From positions 62,001 to 126,000 of the forward strand of contig CAWEWG010000013.1 in NCBI GenBank assembly GCA_963812795.1: a stretch of DNA of 64,000 nucleotides, given 5' to 3'. The notes beneath the pieces were generated by a model. The model had not been told where the DNA came from, ran no database searches, and was given only the letters and a program-made list of their open reading frames with translations. The DNA is from Hyphomicrobium_A sp963812795 (GTDB lineage: Bacteria; Pseudomonadota; Alphaproteobacteria; Rhizobiales; Hyphomicrobiaceae). How positions within the stretch are numbered: the stretch's first letter is position 1; each line of letters opens with the position of its first letter. Below, piece after piece: positions 17,690-27,566 of this stretch. Both the position numbers and the translations under genes were made by a program.

Positions 17690-19910
17690 TTAGCTGGCCT
17701 CACGGTCGCGGCGCGGGGGCCTGCGGTCGCGACCGCCGCCGCCGCCTTCGCGGCGCGGGGGACGCGAGGAGCTGAACTCGGCCTCGGGATCCGGCTCGCC
17801 TTCGGCGCGCGGGATCTCCTGGCCGGTCGTCTGATCGATGATCTTCATCGACAGACGCGTCTTGCCACGCTCGTCGAAGCCGAGAAGTTTTACGTACACT
17901 TCCTGGCCCTCCTTGACGACCTCGCCGACCGTCGCCGGGCGTCCCTGCGACAGCTGCGAGATGTGGACCAGACCGTCCTTGGCGCCGAAGAAGTTCACGA
18001 AGGCGCCGAAGTCCATGATCTTGACGACCTTACCCTTGTAGATCGTGCCGACCTCGGGCTCGGAGGTGATCTCACGGATGCGCTTCAGGGCAGCGTCGAT
18101 CAACTCGCGCTTCGAGGCGGCGACCTTCACCGTTCCGTCGTCCTCGATGTCGATCTTGGCACCCAACTCGGCGACGATCTCGCGGATCACCGAGCCGCCG
18201 GAGCCGATCACTTCGCGGATCTTGTCGGTCGGGATCTTGATCGTCTCGATGCGCGGAGCGTGCTCGCCCAGCTCGGTGCGAGCCGTGCCAAGTGCCTTCG
18301 CCATCTCGCCAAGAATGTGCAGCCGGCCGTCGCGAGCCTGATCGAGCGCAATGCGCATGATCTTCTCGGTGATGCCGGTGATCTTGATGTCCATCTGCAG
18401 CGAAGTGACGCCCTTCTCCGTGCCGGCCACCTTGAAGTCCATGTCGCCGAGGTGATCCTCGTCGCCGAGGATGTCCGACAGCACGGCGAAGTCTTCGCCT
18501 TCCTTGATGAGGCCCATGGCGATGCCGGCCACCGGCGCCTTCAGCGGAACGCCGGCATCCATCAATGCCAGCGAGCTGCCGCACACGGTCGCCATCGACG
18601 AGGAGCCGTTCGAACTCGGTGATCTCCGACACGAGACGAATGGTGTAGGGGAACTCTTCCTGCGTCGGCATCACCGGACGCACGGCGCGCCAGGCGAGCT
18701 TGCCGTGACCAATTTCGCGGCGGCCGGGCGAGCCCATGCGGCCCGTCTCGCCCACCGAGTAGGGCGGGAAGTTGTAGTGCAGCATGAAGCGCTCTTTGCG
18801 GGTACCCTCGAGCGCGTCGACGAACTGCTCGTCCTCGCCGGTGCCGAGGGTGGCGACGACGATTGCCTGCGTCTCACCGCGCGTGAACAGCGCCGAGCCG
18901 TGCGTCCGCGGCAGCACGTGCACCTCGGAGACGATGGGGCGGACGGTCTTCAGGTCGCGGCCATCGATACGGCGCCCGGTCTTGAGGATGTCGCCGCGCA
19001 CGATATCGCTCTTCAGCGCCTTGATCGTGTCACCGAGCAGGACCTTCTCGGACGGGTCGTCAGGGATCTCGATTCCGGCCTTCAGCTTAACCTCGGCCTC
19101 TTTGACGAGGTCGTAGCGCTTCTGCTTCTCCTTGGTGGCGAATGCCTTGCGCAGGTCGGCTTCGGCGATCGACTTCACCTGCGAAGCGTACTTCTGCGCG
19201 TCGGGGAGCTTGATATCCCACGGCTCCTTGGCGGCCTTCTCGGCGAGCTTGATGATCGCCTGGATGACCGGCTGGAAATGCTTGTGGCCGAACATCACGC
19301 CTTCGAGCATCTGTTTCTCGGAAAGCTCCTTGGCTTCCAATTCGACCATCATCACGGCGTCATGGGTGCCGGCGATGACGAGGTCGAGATCGCTGTTGGC
19401 CATTTCGTCGAGCAGCGGATTGAGCACGAACTCGCCGCCGATGAGACCGACGCGCGCGGCGCCGATCGGGCCGAGGAACGGCACGCCCGACAGGGTCAGC
19501 GCCGCCGAGGAGGCGACCAACGCCAGGATGTCCGGGTCGTTCTCCATGTCATGCGAGAGCACGGTGACGACGACTTGCGTCTCGTTCTTGAAGCCTTCGA
19601 CGAACAGCGGACGGACCGGCCGGTCGATGAGGCGGGAGGTGAGCGTCTCCTTCTCGGAGGGACGGCCTTCACGCTTGAAGAAGCCGCCGGGGATCTTGCC
19701 CGCCGCGAAGGTCTTCTCCTGGTAGTTCACGGTGAGGGGGAAGAAATCGACGCCGGGCTTCGGGGCCTTGGCGGCGACGACGGTGGCGAGGACACTGGTC
19801 TCGCCGTACGAGGCGTAGACGGCCGCGTCGGCCTGGCGCGCAATGCGCCCAGTCTCGAGCGTCAGCTTGCGTCCACCCCAGTCAATTTCCACGCGATGGA
19901 TGTCGAACAT
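17690..19910 (-). CDS. pnp: polyribonucleotide nucleotidyltransferase (one frameshift)
   Basis: PNPase, the phosphorolytic 3'-to-5' exoribonuclease of the RNA degradosome, about 739 residues after removing one base near 18612 (TTCGAA, expected TCGAA, restoring EITESNGSSSMATVCG). The order is RNase PH domain 1 (GGRKLTLETGRIARQADAAV, PGGFFKREGRPSEKETLTSR), a helical linker, RNase PH domain 2 (LPRTHGSALFTRGETQ, HYNFPPYSVGETGRMG), a KH domain (IPTDKIREVIGSGG) and an S1 domain (GAFVNFFGAKDGLVHISQL). It ends in a short Arg/Gly/Pro tail. It follows rpsO, the classical arrangement, with a hairpin in its leader. Confidence 0.95.
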
Positions 19911-20014
19911 GTTGGTTCTTTCTTTCTCTTAGCGATGCGCAGCGGCCGGATTGCCAGATGCGCGAGCCTTCGGTCGGGACCGAGGCACGAGGCGGATGGC
20001 CTCGAAAGGTGCGG

Positions 20015-20053
20015 GCGGAGGGCCGTGATGGATTCGCGTCGGCGGCCCTCCGC
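20015..20053 (-). promoter_or_regulatory. stem-loop in the rpsO-pnp intergenic leader
   Basis: A perfect 10-bp GC-rich stem (GCGGAGGGCC at 20015-20024 with GGCCCTCCGC at 20044-20053) and a 19-base loop lie just after the rpsO stop and 105 bases before pnp. There is no T tract on the minus strand, so it is not a standard terminator. In E. coli a stem-loop at this position is cut by RNase III and lets PNPase repress its own mRNA. The same role is inferred here by position. Confidence 0.5.
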
Positions 20054-20063
20054 GCGCTTGTCG

Positions 20064-20333
20064 TCAGCGGCGGATGCCGAGCTTCTCGATGATGCCCTGG
20101 TAGCGCTGCTCGTTCTTGCGCTTCACGTAGTCGAGAAGCTGGCGGCGCTGGCTCACCATCTTGAGGAGGCCGCGGCGCGAGTGGTTGTCTTTCTTGTGCA
20201 GCTTGAAGTGCTCGGTGAGGTGATTGATGCGCTCGGTGAGGATCGCGATCTGCACTTCCGGCGAGCCGGTGTCGTTGGCCTTGGTCGCATTGTCTTTGAT
20301 GAGCGCAGTTTTGCGCTCAGCGGAAATCGACAT
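20064..20333 (-). CDS. rpsO: 30S ribosomal protein S15
   Basis: An 89-residue S15, the normal length. The sequence runs MSISAERKTALIKDNA, GSPEVQIAILTERINHLTEH, HKKDNHSRRGLLKMVSQRR and ends QGIIEKLGIRR, all family hallmarks. It binds 16S rRNA helices in the central domain early in 30S assembly. Start 20333 has AAAGGA upstream. It lies between truB and pnp in the usual order. Confidence 0.98.
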   Translation of the reverse strand: MSISAERKTALIKDNATKANDTGSPEVQIAILTERINHLTEHFKLHKKDNHSRRGLLKMVSQRRQLLDYVKRKNEQRYQGIIEKLGIRR

Positions 20334-20519
20334 CGGGCATCCTTTCGTTGAGGAGTGGGAGAGGGCTTGGCCCTCAAAGGGCGGCCACAGCCGGGATGTC
20401 GTCCAGCAGGGTCGCAGCGGTGGCGGTCTTATACACCAGCCGGCCATGCCCGCGAGCAGAAAACGGCGCCCGCGGCGGTATGGGCGCAGGGATGTTCTCG
20501 CTTTGTGCAGACAACCCGG

Positions 20520-21428
20520 TTAACCGAAGTTGAACACGCGGGTCGGCCGAAAGGCGCCCTTCTCCAGTTCCCCAAGCGCGAGAATACGGCCTTTGAAGTG
20601 CGCGTATGCCGCGCCGTTCAGGACTGGAGCATCGCGGCCGCGCACGAGCACCGCCTGACCGCGGGCGAGGTTGGCCGCATCGCCCGCACCGACGCTGAGG
20701 CCCGGAATATCGTCGAGCGCGGCCTCCACGGGCCGCAAATGCGCGGTAATGTCGCCCGCCTCCGCCGCCGCCCGCAACGTGTCGAGTTTCACGGACACCG
20801 CCTCGTCGAAGGCGCCGACGCGCGTGCGCCGCAGGTTGATCACGTGCGCGGCGCTGCCGAGCGCGCGGCCCATATCGCGGGCGAGGGCGCGGACGTAGGT
20901 GCCCTTGCCGCACTCGGCTTCCAGCACGGCTGCACCATCGGTCATGTCGATCAGCCGCAGGTCCTCGACGACGATCCAGCGGGGCTCCAGCACCACGTCC
21001 TCGCCGCTGCGGGCGAGGTCATAGGCGCGGTTGCCTTCCACCTTGATGGCGGAAAACGTCGGAGGCACCTGGCTGATCTCACCGGTGAAGTCGGCCAGGA
21101 TGCTGGCGATCTCTTGCGCCGTGGGCAGCTTTTCCGAGGTGCGGACGATTTGACCCTCGGCGTCGTCGGTATCGGTCTCGATGCCGAAGCGGACGGTGAA
21201 CCGGTAGGCCTTCTCGCCATCGACGGCGAAGGGCACGGTCTTCGTCGCTTCGCCCAGCGCGATCGGCAGGATGCCGGTCGCCAGCGGATCGAGCGTGCCG
21301 GCATGGCCAGCCTTTTGCGCGTCGAACAGCCGCCGCACGGCGCCGACCGCCTGCGTCGACGTCATGCCGAGAGGCTTGTCGAGCACCACCCAGCCGTGGA
21401 CGGGATTGCCTTTCTTGCGCCGAACCAT
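20520..21428 (-). CDS. truB: tRNA pseudouridine(55) synthase
   Basis: A 302-residue TruB making pseudouridine 55 in the T loop of tRNAs. N-terminal GWVVLDKPLGMTSTQAV and AGHAGTLDPLATGILPIALG contain the catalytic Asp in the GTLDP motif. FSAIKVEGNRAYDLAR and GKGTYVRALARDMGRAL follow. The C-terminal PUA-like part (GQAVLVRGRD) is present. It starts directly downstream of the ycxB-like gene, with its ATG 2 bases past that stop, and belongs to the nusA-infB operon. Confidence 0.96.
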   Translation of the reverse strand: MVRRKKGNPVHGWVVLDKPLGMTSTQAVGAVRRLFDAQKAGHAGTLDPLATGILPIALGEATKTVPFAVDGEKAYRFTVRFGIETDTDDAEGQIVRTSEKLPTAQEIASILADFTGEISQVPPTFSAIKVEGNRAYDLARSGEDVVLEPRWIVVEDLRLIDMTDGAAVLEAECGKGTYVRALARDMGRALGSAAHVINLRRTRVGAFDEAVSVKLDTLRAAAEAGDITAHLRPVEAALDDIPGLSVGAGDAANLARGQAVLVRGRDAPVLNGAAYAHFKGRILALGELEKGAFRPTRVFNFG

Positions 21429-21430
21429 GA

Positions 21431-22009
21431 TCAGGCCGTTCCCGCGGAAGCATCAAGCACTGGACGTATGTGCTTTTCGCTCCGCTCCCGCGCCTCTGGT
21501 CCCAGTCGTCCAAAGACGTCGCGGACGAGAGCAGTTCGCTCCGAATGATCCACGAATGCGCTGTCCGGGATCAGGAAAAACAGGCCGCCGTGCGAGATCG
21601 CAACGCCGTCGCGGTCCATCAGCATTTGGCTGATGCCCTGCCATTTCAGGTAGTATTCGATCTGGCTTGTGGCGAAGCGGAGGCCTCCCTCGTCCTTCCT
21701 GAATCGGACGGCATCGTCGAAGTTTGCCCTGCCCTTCATCATCTGCCGTCCGTGTCGGCGCAATGCCCAGAGTGCCATCGCAAAAAGAATCACGATCAGT
21801 GCGAAGGCCGAGTACGACGGCAGCCCAAGAGCATCTTGCCAACTCATGACAGTCTCGTCGAAGACGATGATGGCAATGAGTGCCGCGATGTACGCGGCCA
21901 ACAGCGCCCAACGCGCGAGCCACGACGTCGAGAATGCCTTGCGACTCATCGATCGGCTCAGTTTCGTCAGCCGCTCGAAGGGCATTTGGTACGTCAGCTC
22001 GCGGTCCAC
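21431..22009 (-). CDS. YcxB-like membrane protein
   Basis: A 192-residue protein with two predicted membrane helices (WALLAAYIAALIAIIVF and YSAFALIVILFAMALWAL, about residues 34-80). A soluble C-terminal domain follows (GLRFATSQIEYYLKWQGISQ, DGVAISHGGLFFLIPDSAF) that has the look of YcxB family proteins, where the LIP-AF ending is typical. GTG is the start. It lies between rbfA and truB with 4- and 2-base gaps, so it is co-transcribed with translation genes although no link to translation is known. Function unknown. Confidence 0.65.
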   Translation of the reverse strand: MDRELTYQMPFERLTKLSRSMSRKAFSTSWLARWALLAAYIAALIAIIVFDETVMSWQDALGLPSYSAFALIVILFAMALWALRRHGRQMMKGRANFDDAVRFRKDEGGLRFATSQIEYYLKWQGISQMLMDRDGVAISHGGLFFLIPDSAFVDHSERTALVRDVFGRLGPEARERSEKHIRPVLDASAGTA

Positions 22010-22013
22010 GGGG

Positions 22014-22412
22014 CTACCCCTTATCCACGTCCTGGCGGACCTTCGAGGTCGCCAGCAGCTGATCGATGCGGCTCGCTTCTTCGAACGTCTCGTCGCGGCG
22101 GAAGCGGATGTCGGGCGCGAACTTGAGATTGACGGCCTGCGCCACCTCGGCGCGGATGTAGCGCCTGTTGCGCATCAGCGCCTCGATCACGGCGGCAGTA
22201 TCCGTGTCGCCGAGCGTGACGACGTATGCGGTCGCCAGCTTGAGGTCCGGCGATAGACGCACCTCAGGCACGGTGATGACGTGCGAAGCGATGACGTCGT
22301 CATGGATATCGCCGCGCACCAGCATCTCCGCCAGCTTGTGGCGGATAAGCTCGCCGATACGAAGCTGGCGCTGCGTTGGCGCCGAGCGCGCTGATTTTTT
22401 GGATCTGGTCAC
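22014..22412 (-). CDS. rbfA: 30S ribosome-binding factor A
   Basis: A 132-residue RbfA, a KH-fold factor for late 30S maturation and 16S 5'-end processing. It shows RQLRIGELIRHKLAEML, the KH-like SPDLKLATAYVVTLGD, and the ending APDIRFRRDETFEEASRID with the conserved LKFAPDIRF-R-D. The start codon is GTG. It follows infB in the usual order with a 106-base gap. Confidence 0.96.
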   Translation of the reverse strand: MTRSKKSARSAPTQRQLRIGELIRHKLAEMLVRGDIHDDVIASHVITVPEVRLSPDLKLATAYVVTLGDTDTAAVIEALMRNRRYIRAEVAQAVNLKFAPDIRFRRDETFEEASRIDQLLATSKVRQDVDKG

Positions 22413-22518
22413 TGGATGGCAGTTCTTTGCAATCCGCCGCGGGATTGGACCGCGGACGGCGCCTGAATGAGGTGCCAGACCTTTGATGGTCTGACACCGG
22501 CAACTTGAAAACGGCCGC

Positions 22519-25200
22519 TCAAAGCGAGCGCATCACCGTCTCGACGTTGAAGCACTCGATGGCGTCGCCGGCGCGAATGTCCTGGTAGTTGGCGAAAGCC
22601 ATGCCGCACTCCTGGCCGGCCGGCACCTCGCGGACTTCGTCCTTGAAGCGCTTGAGCGTCGACAGCGTGCCCTCGTGGATGACGACGTCGTCGCGGATGA
22701 GGCGCACCTTGGCACCGCGCTCGACCTTGCCTTCGGTGACGCGGCAGCCGGCGACCTTGCCGGTCTTCGAGATGTTGAACACCTCGAGGATCTCCGCCTT
22801 GCCGAGGTAGATCTCGCGAATGGTCGGCGCCAGCAGACCCGACATCGCCGCTTTCACGTCATCGACGAGATCGTAGATGATGTTGTAGTAGCGGATTTCG
22901 ACGCCGTCGCGATCGGCGAGGGCCTTTGCCTGCGCGTTGGCGCGGACATTGAAGCCGACGACCACCGCCTTCGACGCGTTGGCCAGCGCCACGTCGGACT
23001 CGGTGATGCCGCCGACGCCCGAATGCACGATCTGCGCCGCCACCTCGTCGGTGCCCAGCTTGCGCAGCGAGCCGGCGATGGCTTCGACCGATCCCTGCAC
23101 GTCGCCCTTGACGAGAAGCGTGAAGTCCTTGCGCCCCGTTTCCTTCAGCGACTGCATCATCTGCTCGAGCGTGCGCGGCGTGCCGGCAGAGCCCATGGTG
23201 TCGCGCCGCTTGCGCACGCGGTAGTCGGTGATCTCGCGAGCGCGACCTTCGCTCTCGACGACAGCGAACTGGTCGCCGGCCTCGGGAGCCGAATTGAAAC
23301 CGAGTATCTCGACCGGAATCGACGGACCGGCCTCGGACACGTTGGCGCCGAGCTCATCGATGAGGGCGCGTACGCGGCCCCATGCCTTGCCGGCGACGAC
23401 GATATCGCCGACGCGCAGCGTGCCACGCTGCACGAGCACGGTGCCGACGGGGCCGCGACCGCGCTCGAGCTTGGCTTCGACAACGATACCTTCGGCGGAG
23501 CGGGTGCGGCTGGCCTTGAGGTCGAGAATTTCGGCCTGCAGATGGATGGCTTCCAGCAGCTTGTCGAGGTTGGTGCGCTTCAGGGCCGAAACCGGCACCT
23601 CCAGCGTCTCGCCCGACATGCTCTCGACGACGATCTCGTGCTGCAGCAGCTCGGTGCGAACGCGGTTCGGGTCCGCCTGCGGCTTGTCGATCTTGTTAAT
23701 GGCGACGATGATCGGGACGCCGGCGGCCTTGGCGTGGTTGATCGCCTCGATGGTCTGCGGCATGACGCCGTCGTCGGCGGCGACGACGAGCACGACGATG
23801 TCGGTCACCTTGGCGCCGCGCGCACGCATGGCCGTGAAGGCTTCGTGGCCCGGCGTGTCAATGAACGTCACCTTGTCGCCCAGCGGCGTCGTCACCTGAT
23901 AGGCGCCGATGTGCTGGGTGATGCCGCCCGCCTCGCCGGCAACGACGTTGGTCTGCCGAATGGCGTCGAGCAGCGACGTCTTGCCGTGGTCGACGTGGCC
24001 CATGATGGTGACCACGGGGGCGCGCGGCTCAAGATCGCCCTCTTCGTCTTTTTCGCCGATGAAGCCCGTTTCAACGTCGGCCTCCGACACGCGCTTGGGC
24101 GTGTGGCCAAACTCCTGCACGATGAGCTCGGCGGTATCGACGTCGACCACATCGTTGATTTTGTGCATCGCGCCTTCTTTCATCAAATATTTGATGACGT
24201 CGACGGCGCGCTCGGCCATGCGGTTGGCCAGCTCCTGGATGGTGATGACCTCGGGGATCACCACTTCGCGGACGATCTTCTCACGCGACTGGGAAATTCC
24301 CATCGCCTTGAGCTTCTCGCGCTCGCGCTTGCGCTTCAGCGAGGCAAGCGAGCGTTCGCGCTGCTTCTCGTCGAAGGCGTTGTTGATGGTCAGCTTGACG
24401 CGCTCGCGCTTCTCGTCCGGCTTGGGCGTCGGTGTGCGTGTGGCGCCCGGCTTGCGAAGACCCTTGGGGCCGCCGCGGTTGTCGTCTTCCTCGCTGACGA
24501 CGGGAGCGCGGGTGATGCGCTTCGGCGCTTCACCATCCGGCTTAGCGCGCGGCGGTGCCGGAATGTCGATCTCGCGCGGACGGCCACCTTCGCGCGGCTG
24601 CAGCGCCGGATTGTAGGACGTGCGCGGACGCGCGCCACCCTCGCTCGGGCGCGGCGCGTCGCCCGAACGGGGCGGGCGGCCCGACGAAGGCGTCGATGAC
24701 GGCGAAGGGGCGCGCGCTTCCGGTGCGCGCGCGGCAACGGGTGCTGGTGCCTCGGCCCCGACCGCTGCCGCGGTCACAGGCGGCGGCGCGGCGGCGGCGG
24801 TTTCGGCTTCACGCTCGGCGCGGGCGATATCTTCGATGCGCTCGACGTCGTTGCGCTCGCGCGCGGCGGCAAGTGCGCGTGCGCGTGCGTCGCGTTCCTC
24901 ATTGGAGAGACCACGGCCTGCCGGACCTGCCTTGTCGGCCGCAGGCGGCGTCGCCGGCGGCTGGGCGGGCCTGCGTGCAACGGCAGGCTCGGAGACGGGA
25001 GCTGCACTCGCGACCTCAGGCTCGGCGCCGCCTGAGCCACCGAGCTTACGCGTCTTGCGCTTCTCGACGACCACCGACTTGGACCGGCCGTGGCTGAAAT
25101 TCTGCCGGACATGGCCGCTTTCGACCGTCCGCTGCAGCGACAGCGGCTTGCGCGCGCCTGTGCGGAGGGTCTTGTCGGTGGTGTCCTTGGTCTCTGTCAT
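22519..25200 (-). CDS. infB: translation initiation factor IF-2
   Basis: An 893-residue IF-2, the GTPase that delivers initiator fMet-tRNA to the ribosome. The N-terminal IF2-associated region (LSLQRTVESGHVRQNFSHGR) is followed by a long Ala/Pro/Arg/Glu-rich low-complexity linker (about residues 60-300). The G domain has VTIMGHVDHGKTSLLD (G1), GGITQHIGAYQV (G2), DTPGHEAFTAMRARG (G3) and AINKIDKP (G4). Domains C1/C2 end the protein. I prefer ATG 25200 over the in-frame GTG at 25251 because MTETKDT is the usual alphaproteobacterial N-terminus. Intact. Confidence 0.97.
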   Translation of the reverse strand: MTETKDTTDKTLRTGARKPLSLQRTVESGHVRQNFSHGRSKSVVVEKRKTRKLGGSGGAEPEVASAAPVSEPAVARRPAQPPATPPAADKAGPAGRGLSNEERDARARALAAARERNDVERIEDIARAEREAETAAAAPPPVTAAAVGAEAPAPVAARAPEARAPSPSSTPSSGRPPRSGDAPRPSEGGARPRTSYNPALQPREGGRPREIDIPAPPRAKPDGEAPKRITRAPVVSEEDDNRGGPKGLRKPGATRTPTPKPDEKRERVKLTINNAFDEKQRERSLASLKRKREREKLKAMGISQSREKIVREVVIPEVITIQELANRMAERAVDVIKYLMKEGAMHKINDVVDVDTAELIVQEFGHTPKRVSEADVETGFIGEKDEEGDLEPRAPVVTIMGHVDHGKTSLLDAIRQTNVVAGEAGGITQHIGAYQVTTPLGDKVTFIDTPGHEAFTAMRARGAKVTDIVVLVVAADDGVMPQTIEAINHAKAAGVPIIVAINKIDKPQADPNRVRTELLQHEIVVESMSGETLEVPVSALKRTNLDKLLEAIHLQAEILDLKASRTRSAEGIVVEAKLERGRGPVGTVLVQRGTLRVGDIVVAGKAWGRVRALIDELGANVSEAGPSIPVEILGFNSAPEAGDQFAVVESEGRAREITDYRVRKRRDTMGSAGTPRTLEQMMQSLKETGRKDFTLLVKGDVQGSVEAIAGSLRKLGTDEVAAQIVHSGVGGITESDVALANASKAVVVGFNVRANAQAKALADRDGVEIRYYNIIYDLVDDVKAAMSGLLAPTIREIYLGKAEILEVFNISKTGKVAGCRVTEGKVERGAKVRLIRDDVVIHEGTLSTLKRFKDEVREVPAGQECGMAFANYQDIRAGDAIECFNVETVMRSL

Positions 25201-25240
25201 GCTCTCAATCAAACTCCGAAATTCTTCGCTCACCCTGCCA

Positions 25241-25888
25241 TCAGGATGCACTTAAGCCCGACCGATAGCGCCTTAAGCGCTCGGCCTCGCTTAGAAACCG
25301 CTTAGTGGCTCCGCCTTGTATGAGGCCAGCATGTACCACATTTGACCGGCCCATGGCCAAGCTCAATTCTTCGATGGTGAGCCAATCAACAATAGGGACT
25401 GACTGACCCTTATCTCGTTGAATTGCCGTGAACTTGCGGTCCAGCTTGCGCCGTCCCTCAGCCGTGCCGTCGACGCCGTGCAGAAGTGCCACGGCACGTC
25501 CGCCGTCGAGCAGCTTTTCGACCTTCTCGGCCCCGGTATGGACGAGACCGGCCTTGTTGGCGAGCGACAGCGAGTTGAGGAGGCGCTTTACAAATAGTGC
25601 CTCGATCGCCTCCGGCAAGTCGGGCGGAACCGTCACCTGCCGCTTCAGGCTCTTGGCGAACGCATTCTGCTTGACCGCCGCCTCGATGGCCGATCGCTCG
25701 GCCGTCACCCACACGCCGCGTCCCGGCAGCTTGCGCGCCACGTCGGGAAAGATGGTGCCGGAAGGATCGGCGACGAAGCGGATCAGGTTTTCGGGCGGCA
25801 GCTCGGAGCGCGTGACGATGCAACGGCGGAGCGAGCCCCGCACGTCCCCGTCATCTGCGTCCTCCAACGGCTGCTGTTCAGCGCCCAA
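25241..25888 (-). CDS. RNA-binding protein with YlxR (DUF448) and L7Ae-like domains
   Basis: A 215-residue protein. The N-terminal YlxR domain carries LRRCIVTRSELPPENLIRFV and PGRGVWVTAERSAIEAAV; the C-terminal half is L7Ae-like (LNSLSLANKAGLVHTGAEKV, GGRAVALLHGVDG). This two-domain form between nusA and infB is common in Alphaproteobacteria and is thought to bind RNA in ribosome or RNase P biology. TTG at 25888 is used as start because it has AGAGGA at good spacing and no ATG fits. Confidence 0.9.
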   Translation of the reverse strand: MGAEQQPLEDADDGDVRGSLRRCIVTRSELPPENLIRFVADPSGTIFPDVARKLPGRGVWVTAERSAIEAAVKQNAFAKSLKRQVTVPPDLPEAIEALFVKRLLNSLSLANKAGLVHTGAEKVEKLLDGGRAVALLHGVDGTAEGRRKLDRKFTAIQRDKGQSVPIVDWLTIEELSLAMGRSNVVHAGLIQGGATKRFLSEAERLRRYRSGLSAS

Positions 25889-25920
25889 TCCGATGTTCCT
25901 CTTCTCCCGGCCATCACCGA

Positions 25921-27561
25921 CTAACCTTCGTCGGTGGCATCTTTGCCACCTTCGAGCGGCTCTTCGCCGGCTTCCTCGGCCGGCGTCTCCAGGTCCTCGG
26001 CCTTGATCCAGCCGGCGAGCACGCGCGCCGACATGATCATTTCCTCGGCTTCCTTGCGGCCAACCTCGAAGCCGTCCAGCACTCCCTTGTGGCGGACTGC
26101 CTCGGCATCCTTTTCCTTCTTGCGCTCGGTCCAGCCGACAAGGTCGTCGGTGGCGCAGTCGGCAAGATCTTCTAGCGACTTGACGCCGTTCTCGCCCATC
26201 GCGACCATCATCGCTGAGGTGACGCCCTTGACCTGCGCAATCTCGTCGGCAACGCCGAGCTCACGGCGCTTGGCGTCGCGATCGGCTTCCTGTTTCTCGA
26301 GATACTCGCGCGCACGCGTCTGGATCTCGTTGGCGGTGTGCTCGTCGAAACCTTCGATGTGCGCGATCTCGGAAAGGTCGACGAAGGCGACCTCCTCGAT
26401 CGATGCGAAGCCCTCTGTCACCAGGAGCTGGGCAATGACCTCATCAACGTCCAGCGCCTCCATGAGCATGTTCGAGCGCTCGGCGAATTCCTTCTGCCGA
26501 CGCTCGGACTCTTCCTGCTCGGTGACGATGTCGATATCCCAGCCGGTGAGCTGCGAGGCGAGGCGTACGTTCTGGCCACGCCGACCGATGGCCAGCGACA
26601 ACTGGCTTTCCGGCACGACGACCTCGATGCGGTTGGAGTCTTCGTCGAGCACGACCTTGGTTACTTCGGCAGGCGCGAGGCCGTTGACGATGAAGCTGGC
26701 CGCATCCGGGTTCCACTGGATGATGTCGACCTTCTCGCCCTGCAGCTCGTTGACGACCGCCTGCACGCGCGATCCGCGCATGCCGACGCAAGCGCCGACC
26801 GGATCGATCGAGAAATCCTTGGAGATGACGGCAATCTTGGCGCGGCTGCCCGGATCGCGGGCGACCGACTTGATCTCGACGACGCCGTCGTAGATTTCCG
26901 GCACCTCCTGCGCGAACAGCTTCGACATGAACTCCGGACGGGCGCGCGATAGGAATATCTGCGGGCCGCGCGGCTCACGGCTGACGTTGTAGATGTAGGC
27001 GCGGATGCGATCGCCGTAGCGCACGTTCTCGCGCGGGATCATCTCATCGCGGCGGATGATGCCTTCGGCACGACCGAGATCGACGATGACATTGCCGTAC
27101 TCAACGCGCTTCACAGTGCCGTTGACGATCTCGCCGATGCGATCCTTGTACTCGCTGTAGTGGCGCTCGCGTTCGGCCTCGCGCACCTTCTGCACGATAA
27201 CCTGCTTGGCATTCTGGGCGGCGACGCGACCGAAATCCAAAGGCGGCAGCGGCTCGGCGATGAAATCGCCCACCTTGGCGTCGGCGTTGCGACCCTGCGC
27301 GTCTGCCAGCGTGATCTGCGTCGAATCGTTTTCGACCGTGTCGACCACCGCCAGGACGCGCGACAGCCGCGCCTCGCCGGTCTTCGGATCGATCTCGCAG
27401 CGGATGTCGTTCTCGGCGCCGTAGCGCGACTTGGCCGCCTTCTGGATTGCGTCTTCCATCGCCTCGATAACGATCTTGCGATCGATCGACTTCTCGCGTG
27501 CCACCGCCTCGGCGATCTGCAGGAGTTCCAGCCTGTTGGCGCTGATGCCGGCCATTGCCAT
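25921..27561 (-). CDS. nusA: transcription termination/antitermination protein NusA
   Basis: A 546-residue NusA that binds RNA polymerase and nascent RNA and modulates pausing, termination and antitermination. The N-terminal domain (LELLQIAEAVAREKSIDRKI) is followed by an S1 domain (GEIVNGTVKRVEYGNVIVDL), two KH domains (VGACVGMRGSRVQAVVNEL and LAIGRRGQNVRLASQLTGW), then C-terminal acidic HhH-type repeats (LLVTEGFASIEEVAFV, NGVKSLEDLADCATDDL) typical of alphaproteobacterial NusA. AGGAGG lies 10 bases before the first ATG. Second gene of the rimP operon, 6 bases from rimP. Confidence 0.97.
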   Translation of the reverse strand: MAMAGISANRLELLQIAEAVAREKSIDRKIVIEAMEDAIQKAAKSRYGAENDIRCEIDPKTGEARLSRVLAVVDTVENDSTQITLADAQGRNADAKVGDFIAEPLPPLDFGRVAAQNAKQVIVQKVREAERERHYSEYKDRIGEIVNGTVKRVEYGNVIVDLGRAEGIIRRDEMIPRENVRYGDRIRAYIYNVSREPRGPQIFLSRARPEFMSKLFAQEVPEIYDGVVEIKSVARDPGSRAKIAVISKDFSIDPVGACVGMRGSRVQAVVNELQGEKVDIIQWNPDAASFIVNGLAPAEVTKVVLDEDSNRIEVVVPESQLSLAIGRRGQNVRLASQLTGWDIDIVTEQEESERRQKEFAERSNMLMEALDVDEVIAQLLVTEGFASIEEVAFVDLSEIAHIEGFDEHTANEIQTRAREYLEKQEADRDAKRRELGVADEIAQVKGVTSAMMVAMGENGVKSLEDLADCATDDLVGWTERKKEKDAEAVRHKGVLDGFEVGRKEAEEMIMSARVLAGWIKAEDLETPAEEAGEEPLEGGKDATDEG

Positions 27562-27566
27562 GGTTC

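Noticed and set aside
18471..20351. A 626-codon plus-strand frame opposite pnp and rpsO.
   Set aside because: Antisense shadow; no family features.
22675..24699. A 674-codon plus-strand open frame opposite infB.
   Set aside because: It is the antisense shadow of a GC-rich gene; composition is Arg/Asp/His/Leu-rich without domains, and infB is certain.
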